The notes under the pieces were generated by a model. That model made no database searches. It worked only from the letters and a program-made list of their open reading frames with translations, and was not told where the DNA came from. Of a stretch of DNA of 64,000 nucleotides, positions 32,576 to 43,499 are shown piece after piece. Within the stretch, counting starts at the first letter, position 1. Every line of letters starts with the position of its first letter. The position numbers and the translations under genes are program-made. This stretch comes from Adineta steineri. Lineage: Eukaryota > Rotifera > Eurotatoria > Adinetida > Adinetidae. The stretch is taken from contig CAJNOI010000204.1 of assembly GCA_905250115.1 (NCBI GenBank), forward strand, positions 1 to 64,000. The letters are read 5' to 3'.

Positions 32576-33568
32576 TTAATGAAAACAATTGATCATATCA
32601 AATCCTTTTTTTAATACGTTGAAAAGTGTTTGACGAAATAAGACACCAGTAATTGTATATAAATAGAATGGAATGCAACTAGGAATATATGTTAGAAGAA
32701 GAACAAAATTGAAAATAAGACTTTCTAAAGCTCTTTGTGATGAATTCTTGGTATGATAAAATGAATAAGTTAAATAAAATTTTTGACCAGCTTGTGGGAA
32801 AGTAAATATAGTGAGGAGAATTACTTGTGCTAATAGCATAATTGTTAAACTTCTTTCATCTTTACGGGTATTTCGACTAACAGTAGTGCTCATCGGGTCA
32901 GTCGAAGGTTTTATTTGTTGAGTATGGCGAATATTTCGAATAGTTAACAGACCAAATGCTAACATAACTAAAGCTGGTATGATTGTAGTAATCAACGATT
33001 GAACAAGATCATTAAAAATACGGCATACATCTGATTTAGCATAACATTTTTGTGGTGTTCCAATTAAATTTGCATCAAAACAATACCCAACTTGAGCCCA
33101 AATTAAACTGGAACTAATACTAACAATTAAAATGCAAATATAAGTATTCTTCAAATTACTTAGTCGACGTCGATGAACATTAGTATTTGAAATTAAAGAA
33201 CGATCGACTGTAGCAAGAGTAAGTAACCAAGAGGAAATAGTACGCATTGTAAACAATACAATTATACGTAGTTTACAAAAAACTGGAACAGTTTCAGTTT
33301 GATTTGGAATCTTAAAAAAACTTTGTAACGCACCTGGTGTTACACCGGCAATAATAACAATTAAATTCGATATACTAGCCAAGAGAAAATAGATCACACA
33401 TGGTTTAGAACGAAGTGAACGTTGACCAAATACTAAACAATTGAGTAGATTTCCAATTAGACCCGAAACGAGAATTATAATTGACATTGAAAAAGTTATT
33501 TGGTTGGAAATATTTTTTAATGTCGCAATGTATAATGTCGTAGTACTTGTATTAGACATTTTTCGCAA
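32576..33568 (-). CDS. Rhodopsin-like 7TM G protein-coupled receptor
   Basis: Intronless, 330 codons. The N-terminus carries N-glycosylation sites (NTS, NIS). TM1 has GLIGNLLNCLVF with the class A GN pair. TM3 ends LATVDRSLIS, a DRY-like site, and a Cys (FCKLR) before TM3 can bridge to the Cys pair in loop 2. Inner loop 3 is basic (RNTRKDERSLTIMLLAQ). TM7 ends YLYTITGVLFRQTLFNVL. The FTFPQAG and RQ..F spacing resembles the receptor at 897-1826 more than the one at 5059-6003. Ligand unknown. A second Met at residue 4 could also serve as start. Confidence 0.87.
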   Translation of the reverse strand: MRKMSNTSTTTLYIATLKNISNQITFSMSIIILVSGLIGNLLNCLVFGQRSLRSKPCVIYFLLASISNLIVIIAGVTPGALQSFFKIPNQTETVPVFCKLRIIVLFTMRTISSWLLTLATVDRSLISNTNVHRRRLSNLKNTYICILIVSISSSLIWAQVGYCFDANLIGTPQKCYAKSDVCRIFNDLVQSLITTIIPALVMLAFGLLTIRNIRHTQQIKPSTDPMSTTVSRNTRKDERSLTIMLLAQVILLTIFTFPQAGQKFYLTYSFYHTKNSSQRALESLIFNFVLLLTYIPSCIPFYLYTITGVLFRQTLFNVLKKGFDMINCFH

Positions 33569-35112
33569 ATTGAGTAATTCTTCAAAAAAAAGAAAAATAA
33601 TTGTTTAAATGATAGAGTTCTTTAGAAAATGATTCCTAAATAGAAGAATCAAATAAAAGATGACTTTCTACCGAATGTATGTTTGGGGAAAAAAGAATAT
33701 TAACCTATAGTCGATTAATATAATCAATACTTCAATGTAGAATAATGAAACAAACTATAATGATAGAATGTATTTCTACATTAAAAAATTCAAATCTGAG
33801 ACATGATCATATTCTATCAAAAAATTGATTTAATTCGTAGGTAAAAAACTGTCTTCTTTAATTTCCATCGATATCGAAATGATCATATAATTGTATTGAT
33901 ACGATAAAAACTAACTAATAAATTTTTGTACTGACTAGAATAATAATTTTATTTTTGTATAGAGGAAAGGTGTCTTAAATAATTATATATTACCAAGATA
34001 ATTGTGTTTTTTAAATGTTATAACGACGGATGTTACCGAGTTTGTTTCTTCTTTTATCAAACTAATATATAACAATCGAAATATATTTTCTCTCCTTTAT
34101 ACGTTACTAAGAACTGTCTATTAAAAAAAAAATAAGAATTTAATTTATTATTTGTTCAGCGAAACAAAGAATACTTGAAAACATATATTAACATTCTTTT
34201 TATAGAAAGGCATGACAATTTGTTATTGTTCAAAAAATCAGTATAGCATGGGCGTATCATGTGCTATTAATTTCTTTTTGAGACGTTATTTTCATACAGG
34301 AAATTATGTTATTATAACTGAAATTACATTTTCTTGCTGCCGTTATTCCAACTAAAACTACGTAGTTTAATGAAATTTCAAGAAGATTCTGTATCCATTC
34401 GATGGATATTTTAATTGAAAAAAAAATATTTACATGAATCATAGTGATATTAAAGTATACTGTCAAAAATAAACTTCGATTTAAATATCACTATCATATT
34501 ACCGTATGTGAAATTATCTGTTCGAGCAGTCACTTCACTTTCAAATGTGCATCAGAAAAATCAATAAAATATGAAAGTAAAGATTTTTTTAAGAATGAAA
34601 TAACAAATAACTTGCATTCAGTTTTTGCTTATTTTTAATTAATTCATTAAAACTGTGAATTATCTTTTATTATTTAATGACTTTATTTTAGTAAGAAATA
34701 GGAATGTTGTTCGGAAAAATAGGATATAAATGACAAGTTCTCTCATATTTATATGGTAATTGATTAGAATCAGTATATTGTTGATGTTTCCATTGTTCTT
34801 TATAACACATGGATTTTTCTTATGATTAATAGATCTTAACGATATGAATGTGGACTTCAAATATATAATTGTTACCAACACTTCTGAAGGATAAACAGCG
34901 GATCTTAGCCTATCGAATGATCACCTTAGAATTGAACATTCATTCGAAAATACTTTTGTTCTACAGAAAACAAAATCTTCGACGGTAACTAATCTCTTGA
35001 ATATAATCAAGATTTATATTTTAAAAGTCTCTCTTTCAAATGGTGACAAAACCAGTTCGCTAACGGCATCCGCTCTGAAAATATTCTCTTTATAGTTTTC
35101 CGCCTTTATTTC
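33569..35112. other. Long AT-rich intergenic stretch
   Basis: Only small ORFs without domains occur (34257-34881). No palindrome of the G/C-rich family is present here. Confidence 0.45.
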
Positions 35113-35911
35113 TCAGCCACATACATTTTCCCAATAAGTATTAGGCTCGTAGCTGATTTTAACTTTCGTATTGTTGATAAACATATTTTGTATATTCATT
35201 CGTGTACTGTTCGACAATGGATTGCCATATAAATTTAAATATGTTAATTGTTCCATGTGTACCAATTCAATAGGTAGATTTGTCAACTTTTTTCCTTCCA
35301 AATTAAGACCGCGAAGAGTTTTTGATAATTTGATGATCTCTGGCCATTGTAACGATGATAGTTCACAACCATGAAGATCTAGACATTTCAAATTTCGCAA
35401 GTTAGGAATACCTTGCAAATCATCAAGAAAAATCCCTGGCATGTCGCTGATTGTTAGATATTTCAACGAATGTAACTGTTTTATCCTACGTGGCAAATAT
35501 AGCATGCAATAGTTACCGTGCAGTTGTAGTTGAGTTAAACTGTCCAGATCAGCTACTTCCATAAGTAGTTCTCTTATTCCAGTCCAAAATAAAGATAGAC
35601 TACAAAGCAGATATATCCCATATTGAGGGTGTGCGGTAGATAGGCTAATTCACGGCAATCACCAACACATAATCCTTGTAACTGGCTAAGATCTCCTATC
35701 TCATCGAGAAGTCTAGAAAGCGGGGATGCAGAACTTATGCTAAGAGCCTGTAAGCTTTTCAAGTTTTTAATATCATTTGAGAAATATGTAATATTCGTCT
35801 CTTCTATAATGAGAGATTGAAGATTTTTTAGGCAATAAATAATTGATGGAATTTCATTTTCAATTGAGCAGTAAGCGATTTTAGATTGTCCAAAAAGTAG
35901 TGAGAATCCTC
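35113..35911 (-). pseudogene. Leucine-rich repeat protein with a frameshift
   Basis: LRRs of the LxxLxLxxxxLxxLP type are read in two frames. From a TTTTTCAG acceptor at 35911 the first frame gives LKNLQSLIIEE, LKSLQALSIS and LSQLQGLCVGDCRELAYLP, then hits a stop at 35574. The second frame, shifted by one base, takes up the pattern at about 35590-35620 (LCSLSLFWTGIREL) and goes on through LTQLQLHGN, LKYLTISDMPG, LKCLDLHGCEL, LRGLNLEGKKL and LTYLNLYGNPL to the stop at 35113. No intron-sized spacer exists at the junction. It is therefore a 1-nt indel, real or from assembly. A G-rich arm of the palindrome family (GAGGGTGTGCGG on the plus strand) lies right beside it. Upstream exons were not found. 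Confidence 0.7.
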
Positions 35912-35929
35912 CTGAAAAAGCTGTTTTTT

Positions 35930-36245
35930 GTTAGTGTTGTTACACTTTTTTCCCGGAAAAACCTTGTTCATTACCATAATTATATTCTCCGTGTTGGAAG
36001 AATCTTTTTTCACTCATTTCTGCATTCTCCTTTCAGAAAAAATTAATTCATCCTCATCCTCAAACTTTTTCCCGGAAAAGAAAATTGTCCATCATTATTC
36101 CTGCATTCTCAATGGCAAACGCATTTTTCTTGTTCTCATTCCTATACGCTCCTTCTTGAAAAAAACGTGTCTGTCATCGTTTCTACATTCTCAATATTGA
36201 AAGGTATATTCTTTGCTATCATTGTTACATTTTCTTTTTCAGAAA
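35930..36245. repeat. Degenerate minisatellite, period about 41 bp
   Basis: Units share CATTVTTNCTGCATTCTC-like cores ending near 35990, 36030, 36110, 36152, 36193 and 36235. TTTTTCCCGGAAAA occurs in two of them. About seven diverged copies are present. Confidence 0.6.
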
Positions 36246-36906
36246 AAAATTATTGCCACGCCCGTACGAAGATGAATTCGAGTACTTATCGATTAAGCCG
36301 AGTTTTTGACTAGTATCTATAGTAAGGGTGAGTAAAGCAATCTAATGTTCATATGCTTTACCACACTAAGTACCTTGCGGAGTTTAGAATTTAGGGTGTG
36401 AGTGCTAGACTATAGTAATAACTGCACCTGTATTCCCAAGATATTGAATTATCAAATAAACTCCATTTCTATGTGTCAATGACAAACAAACATTCTTTTT
36501 TGACTGAAAAATTTAGAATATTTTGAGAGTCACTAGACCTATCTCCGGGCAAGATTTTAGGTTGGAACTTTATTATTTGATTTTTTATTGAATACCTAAA
36601 AATGACTCAAAAACTTCGTAAAACGATTCTAAGCCAGCTTTGGAGATCAATGAGCACAAGAACCTATTTGTGCCTTTTCTACTCTAAACCCTTTAGCTTT
36701 GGTTTTACTCATATTTTTCAACGGTTAGACCACATAACTTGATATTTTGGTTTCGAGTATGTTTCAATCAGACCTCTCAGTTGAGATAAAAAAGCGAAAA
36801 ATAATCTGCACGAACGCTATACGATCCATCTCTCATAGACTTTATTTTTAGATCTCGTAAACACGACGAAACATTTTTAAGGTTGATCTTCCCTGTAGAC
36901 TGACAC
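36246..36906. other. Intergenic stretch upstream of the TRPA gene
   Basis: Two weak G-rich arms (AGGGTGAGTAAAGC near 36327, AGGGTGTGAGTGC near 36392) are present. The rest is AT-rich with no gene. The TRPA promoter should be here. Confidence 0.4.
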
Positions 36907-39900
36907 ATGTCTCAAAATACGTGCGATTGGGACAACTTATCGGTGGAGTCAGAGTCAGACACAACTATCGATTTAATCGTTCAAAAACTGCCTCAGCTTA
37001 GATCTCGACGAAAATCTAAAAAGTGGCCATTAGTCAACTATGACAGATCAGAAGCAAAATCGGTTCAAGAGCTTCTCTTCGAGGTAAAAAATTATTTATC
37101 AAACTCTAAAAGAATTCTGCCCTTGTTTACCTAATAAACTTTGTATAGGCCGTCTCGGAGAAAGATCTGGAGACGTTTCTAGGAAAATGGAGTCTATTCG
37201 AAGCAGCAGTCGAAAAAGATAGGATTTCAAAGAAAAGCGTGCAGAAAATGATAAGCACTCCCGATAACACGAAACAATGGACAACTCTTCATTATGCTGT
37301 TGACTGTAATAATGTGGATTTATGTCGCTGGTTAACATCGAAAGAAGGTCAATATCAATGTGGTATGTTTTTTTCGTACCAAAAAAAACAGTATTTGTTA
37401 TTTCAAAAAATATCAATATAGATGTCAACCTTCTCACTGGTATTGGTGAAAATGTTTTACATGTGATAGCTCAATCGAATTGCATATGGGCAAATGTGAG
37501 TGTTTACTTACGAGTTAAATAACTGAGAAGATTGTTTCTGGATCAATACTAACTGCTTTTTCATAGAGTTGATCCGAGATTTCATAGCTAAATATTTTGC
37601 TCATGTTCTAATAATTTGCATAAATGCAGTGTAAATGTAGAGAAAATGACATTCAAAGGTTATATATAAATGTTGATAAACATATGAAATATATATGCAC
37701 ATATGTTTTTTTCTATATGTTAGCAATCAAAAACTGGAAATCCATTGCGTATGATCGAATTACTTATTAAAGATTGTGGTGCCGATGTCAATCATGCTGA
37801 TGACGAAGGTCGTACTCCTTTGCATCTGGCCGCGATGCGAGGTCGACGTCCTTATATCAAGTATTTAATCTATCATGGAGCCAAAGTTGACGTGAGTATG
37901 ACATCTATATCATAGCAATTTATGTTTTTGTATAGGCATTAACCAAAATCAACGCAAGTGTACTACATTATTCCGTTCTTCCTATAAATCCTATGAATGC
38001 AGAAGAACTTCTTACTCTAGTGAAATATATAAAGAAAAAATCATCAAAGCAAAGCAAAGATCTTTTAAATCTTTGTACAGTTGACAACATGAAACCTCTT
38101 GTCTTTGTGGCATCTCATCCAGCTATTACACGTTCGTCATCAAATGACAAAAAGGAAGCGCAACAAAAGTCTAAGAATTCTCTCATGGAAATATTTACTG
38201 AAAACGTGAAGGACGAAGAACAAATTATAATTGTATTCGATGTGATCGCTCGACGTAAACACCATCAAGAGTTTAATCATTTAAAATGTCTTCTCGAAGT
38301 ATCTTCGCCTGAAAATCAAGAGCAACTAGTTCATGTGGCGTGTCGTCATGACAATGCAAGGCTTCTCGAATGGCTTTTAAATCAGCAAGAATTGAAAGAA
38401 CATTCTATCTCGACGAACCAAGCTGAGTATACACCATTACTAACAGCGACGTTTTACAACTCAAAGAATTGTGTCGAGAAGATGATTAAAGTATGCTTTT
38501 ATTTTTACTTAGTGTTGATACGCAAAGAACTGATAGGAGGAAATAATTTATATGATCTGTAGTTGTAACCAATTAGTATCATTTATGAGGTCTGTCTAGT
38601 GAAATGAATATTTCGATAATGGCATAGCTAGCATTTCTGCCTTCGTGTAGCTTCGTAAGAATCATAAATGACTAAATTAGTACACCTTGTTCTAATATTC
38701 AAAAAACGTCCGATTGTTGCCTATAAGATTGATTTGACGTTAGTTTCCATTTATAACTTCAATCATAGATCTAGCAATTTTCATTTAATTTTCTCGGAAT
38801 ACAACAAATTCAATAGTATCACTTAGTTAGTACTTTTATTATTTAGAGAATAGACGATAAGTCTCAGTCATCGCTGCTGGCAGTAGGAACTGTAGAACAG
38901 GACAACATCTTACATATTTGTGCTAAGCGTCAAGTATCGAAAGACATTTTCGATATGATCATGGAAAAACTCTCTACTGACAATAAATCACAACTGCTGC
39001 AAGCGAAGGACAACAGTGGTAATCTTCCATTACATTTAGTGGCTCAAATAAATACCGAAAACGAATCTCATATTTGCAAAATATTAATCGAAGAAATGAA
39101 GCAAATCGAACGTTCGTCAAATACTGATGGAAAGATCTCACAAATACTCGAATTATTATCCATTAAAAATCGTCAAGGCAAAACAGTTGCTCATGAGGCA
39201 AGTGAACGAGGACAAACTGGTATTCTTGAACTCATGTGGGAAGCTATTTCGGAAAACGATCAGACGGATCGTACGAAAGGATTGTTTATGGCAGACGACA
39301 ATAACCGATTTACCTGTTTACATATAGCAGCTATGAGTGAAAATGATGAAAGTGAGTAATCTCACACCTATCAATGCATTTTTGATTGATCACTTTTATT
39401 TTTTTTTCTCAAACTTCTATTATTCAAAAGATCCTAGTAGAGTTCGAACTGTTCAATAAAAAATATCTCTTATTTTTTGTTCAGGAGTCGAAGTGCTTAC
39501 ATATTTGATTGAAAAGGTGGGTATTGAAGTTAATGCCATTGGTGGCCGCCGACTCACTCCACTCCATATTGCTTGTGAATATGGACATCTTGATGTAGTC
39601 AAGTACCTGGTCAAGAAAGGTGCCTCACCTACATTACGCAACGCACAATTATTCAATTGTTTAGAAATTTCTATTCAAAAGCAGCACGAAGAAATAGTCA
39701 AGTATCTTTTACAGCGTCCCAACTGGCGAGAAATGATGCGTAATGCACAACCTATCGAGGCAACAGACGCTTATGATACACCAATGAGAAAACTGATTCG
39801 ATACATGCCTGATGTAGCTCTTTGGATGATAGACAAAAAACTAACACGGAAAGTTGGCGGTGAAGGTCAAAAAGTATCCAAAGAGATCTACGATTATGAA

Positions 39901-41858
39901 TTTCATGAAGATATGTATACAGTCAAACCGTGGTATAAACAAGGTACGTTGATAAACAAAACTAAATAAGATACTTTACGATTGGAAAAAATCAAACTCG
40001 TTTTCTATATCTCTATACAACAGTGAAGTTCGAGACAAAAGTTTTGAAGACTTAGTTAGCACAGCTAAAGGAGTATCCGATGTAGTTAAAGGATCCACTG
40101 AAATATTCGTATAAGAAATACCGATTTCAGCGATGATAATAATCATTTTTTTGTGTGTCCTTATGAAAATGTTTATTTGAATAGGTGCAAAGTTACCTTC
40201 AGAAGATCTTTCATGCAAAGTTCGATGGCATAAACTCGGCTTTAACGCCATTTATGATTGTTCCTGCAGTACCAGTTGCTATAATACAACTGTTCATGAC
40301 GAAAATGATAGCGATAATGAACTGTATACACGTGATGCTTATACGCTGGTTCGAAATCATCCTCTACTAATAGTTTCTCAACAATCGACCTATCCGAAAT
40401 TAATGGCACATCAGTTTCATAAATCATTACTTAGAAAGATTTTTCGACGATTTGGCACATATTGGTTGGCCTTACCATTCTTCTTTTATCTTATTCTGCT
40501 CGGTTTGTGGACTGCGATGGTTCTTAGTGGGAAACATCCTCAATATTTCTATGACTTAGCTGATTTCAATATGACGTTAGATATTGGTACATGTGAAAAG
40601 GTTGCTAACAGTCTCGTCTTGCAGAACGTCACCGAAGTATTAAAGACCGATACATATCGACGACTTAGCGTGGCTCTTTATATTTTTTTCTCGGTGTTCA
40701 TTTTCAAGAATTTTATTCTAATTATAGCTCTCTTTCCAAAAGTTTTCCGCATTGGGGCTTACTATTTCGAAGCCATTGCTCTTATTCTTTCCTTCGTCTA
40801 TATACTAGACTGGTACGACTGGCAAAGTTCAGTAGCTTTTCGGTGTCCTGTTCAATACCAAATTGGAGCTATGGGTCTACTTCTCTCTTGGATGAATCTT
40901 CTCGCTTATGTTCGCTGTATTCCTTGGTTAGGTGTTGGTCTCTATGTAGCTATGCTTCAAGTCATCTGTGTCAAGTTTCTTCGCTTTCTACCTGTATTGT
41001 TAATTATTATCTGCGGATTTGGTTTTACATATTGGATGCTATTACAAAATCAGCTTGTGTATGCCACACCTGCTGAAGCTCTTCTACGCACAAGTTTAAT
41101 GATGTTCGATCTTGGTTATGAGAGTCGACTTTACAGCGCACCTGACCAAGTAGCATATTACAAGCTTGTCTATGTCATTATGATTTTGACAGCCATTGTT
41201 TTCTGCATTTTTATTATTAATCTCCTGATTGGTAAGAAAACTCTTGTGAATCAATATTTTAGATTCGTCTCTTTAGTAGTCCACTCAACAAGTAGTTTGG
41301 AAAAAAATCGAATCTAAGAGAATTGTATTAATCATTATTAGTTTGTGACAGTACAAGAGCAGCAAAGAAGAGTCTTTTAAAAAACTACTAAGTTTTAATA
41401 TCGAACATTATTGTGTCGTCAGGAATGCGATAGAATAATCTTTATTGGCATATCTTCTAAGTGCAAGACTATAAATTAAACAATTCTAATTACATAAAAT
41501 CTTCACAATGATGACATATTTTTCACTATTAGGTCTCGCTGTTGGTGAAATTCCAACTTTAATGGTTGAAGGTACTCTTTGGCGTAATCAGATGCTCTAC
41601 AGTTTTGTGTCAGATGGTGAAATCTTACGTTTACAGTTTCGTCGATTCATGAAATTTGTATGTTGTAAATGTGGAAATCGAAGATCATGTATGCCTTCTC
41701 GACCTGTTGCCTTGTTAACATCCGATCAAAGAGCGCATGGTTACTGTCAAAGAGCATGGTATTACACGAAGAAGCATTTCTTCGAAGAAAAAATCCAGGA
41801 CGATATCAGACGCAAAATATTATCAGATGACGTGCCTGATAATACTGCGAATGAATAG
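36907..41858 (+). CDS. TRPA-type ankyrin-repeat ion channel
   Basis: Nine exons keep frame for 1174 residues, close to the usual TRPA1 length: 36907-37083, 37149-37362, 37422-37495, 37724-37891, 37936-38490, 38847-39351, 39485-39943, 40185-41231 and 41533-41858. The N-terminal 700 residues hold ankyrin repeats, for example TLHYAVDCNNVDL, GRTPLHLAAMRGRRPYIKYL, GNLPLHLVAQ and LTPLHIACEYGHLDVVKYL. S1 starts at about residue 803 (WLALPFFFYLILLGLW). S2 to S5 follow (ALYIFFSVFIFKNFILII, YYFEAIALILSFVYILDW). The pore region has LMMFDLGYE, where TRPA1 has a GD[IL]NY filter. S6 ends NLLIGLAVGEI, the TRPA hallmark, and is split by the last intron between the Gly and Leu codons. A Cys-rich basic tail (FVCCKCGNRRSC) follows. 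It is a non-selective cation channel for heat, irritants or mechanical cues; which one is unknown. Confidence 0.92.
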
Positions 41859-41980
41859 AAAATTGACACGAACATTGTTTTTGACATTACGCGCTTATTT
41901 ATCTGAACAGTATTTTATTGCACATCATCCTATAATATTGTGTGTAATGTACTCGAAAATCTATATCTTATTTAAATAAA

Positions 41981-42032
41981 AAGGGTGTGGGTGTGACGTT
42001 CACTATATATTTACATTCCCACCCACACCATT
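41981..42032. repeat. Telomere-like palindrome with extended arms
   Basis: AAGGGTGTGGGTGTGACG faces CATTCCCACCCACACCATT. The outer flanks are also complementary (ATTTAAAT.. / ..ATTTAAAT). It starts 123 bp after the TRPA stop codon. Confidence 0.85.
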
Positions 42033-42576
42033 TAAATCCATATCTTTGTATGTTCAAATATCTTCTTTTCAGTAGTGATAGAAAGATCATCTCATTTAAT
42101 TAGAATATGATGGAGAAATCAAAGTTTTTTTTCCGATGTAACGTGACTTTTGAGAGATCCTGTTTCTCAGAGATGTCAGTGTCAATAGATTTATCTTTTA
42201 TTATTGATTTTCTTCTGTCGTTTTTAATGTAACTTGTCTTCAAAAACAAATTTAGATATTCTTTGCCTTATACTTGTCATGAATTATTTCATGCGGTAAT
42301 AAATAAAATTGATTACAAAATGCAAAACTTTGATTTCAGTCAAGAAAAAAGACCCTAGTAGAAAGCAATGTGTATGAATGAAGAAAATAGAAGAAATACT
42401 TGATGTATAAATATATAAATTGTTTTCTTTTGTTAGAGAAGATTCATTCGTATAATTAAGAAATACAAAAGGCAGGAAATGAAGTATTAAAAGAAGATAT
42501 AATACAAATATCCAGTGGTTCATAAACAGCAATCATCATCTGTTGAATCACTTTGATGTTTACTAATTTGCATCGG
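42033..42576. other. Intergenic stretch
   Basis: AT-rich. The ORF at 42284-42532 has only hydrophobic low-complexity sequence. Confidence 0.4.
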
Positions 42577-42852
42577 TTAGGCAGTTCCATCGAGTGATGC
42601 AATTCGGTTTGCTCCTCGTAAATTAAACAAAATACGGAGTCGTTTTAGTATTTCTTTCTGTCTAGAAAGAACGGCAAACGGCATCAAGAATTGTAAACAA
42701 TACGAAAAAGAATCAGTATAAAAATAGGGTGTTGTATAATACCATGAATCAGTAATAGCAAGCATTCCAACAATAATTAATGGCATATTAAATGCTAAAA
42801 ATATCAATCCAATTGGTACAAGTTGAAGAAACATCTTGCGTGTACGTTTCCA
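42577..42852 (-). CDS. 7TM GPCR, C-terminal part, cut by gap
   Basis: The 91 codons before the stop encode the end of inner loop 3 (WKRTRKMF), TM6 (VPIGLIFLAFNMPLIIVGML), an outer loop with aromatic residues, TM7 (YTDSFSYCLQFLMPFAVL) and a basic tail (RQKEILKRLRILFNLRG). This is a class A layout like the full receptors in the window, but of another subfamily. TM1 to TM5 lie in the gap or are missing. Sequence beyond the gap is palindrome, not receptor. Confidence 0.72.
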   Translation of the reverse strand, partial: WKRTRKMFLQLVPIGLIFLAFNMPLIIVGMLAITDSWYYTTPYFYTDSFSYCLQFLMPFAVLSRQKEILKRLRILFNLRGANRIASLDGTA

Positions 42853-42952
42853 NNNNNNNNNNNNNNNNNNNNNNNNNNNNNNNNNNNNNNNNNNNNNNNN
42901 NNNNNNNNNNNNNNNNNNNNNNNNNNNNNNNNNNNNNNNNNNNNNNNNNNNN
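42853..42952. other. Assembly gap (100 N)
   Basis: Exactly 100 N inside a GPCR gene. Confidence 0.98.
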
Positions 42953-42971
42953 ATTATAATATGACTAATAT

Positions 42972-43050
42972 CTTGAAGGTGAGGGATGAATGAGTGAGTA
43001 CGGTAGATATTATGCACTCACATTCTCATTCATATACACCAACACCCACA
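42972..43050. repeat. Telomere-like palindrome
   Basis: CTTGAAGGTGAGGGATGAATG faces CATTCATATACACCAACACCC, with GAGTG/CACTC inside. It lies 20 bp from the gap. Confidence 0.7.
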
Positions 43051-43499
43051 AACTGTGTTCACATCCAAAATTCACATCGTCAAGATAGTACGGGTTTCAT
43101 CTCTGACTTCAAGTGTCCAGTAGCGTTGCTTTATCGTCTTTAATATTTCATACATTGTCTAACTTTTTGTTTCGCGTTTATTGATTTATAGGTACAAAAA
43201 AAGTATTTTCTCTGGTATATTAGAAAAGAAAAGGATAGATTTTTGTTCATCTCTATGAGAATGTGGGTGTGGGAAACACCATCATGATATCTCAAACATT
43301 TGGATGATTGCACAAATTACAGGTACCCTTGATGCTGTCATGAGTGCCCTCTTAAAAAGCAGAAAAGACGGCAAGCCTGATTCATAAAAGAAGATCCCCC
43401 TTTAAGAAACTTGCACGCTAAAACATAATAGAAGATCTGGAACCTCTCATACTATAGAAGGGGGATTACGGTAGAATCACCCAAAACTATACCCAGCGG
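43051..43499. other. Intergenic stretch
   Basis: It holds a single G-rich arm at 43258-43274 (GAATGTGGGTGTGGG) and a short inverted repeat, GATCCCCCTTTA at 43393 and AGAAGGGGGAT near 43456. It is otherwise less AT-rich than its surroundings, perhaps an old insertion. Confidence 0.45.

Noticed and set aside
37099-37522. Small ORFs of both strands within the TRPA gene
   Set aside because: They overlap exons and introns of a model whose phases agree throughout.
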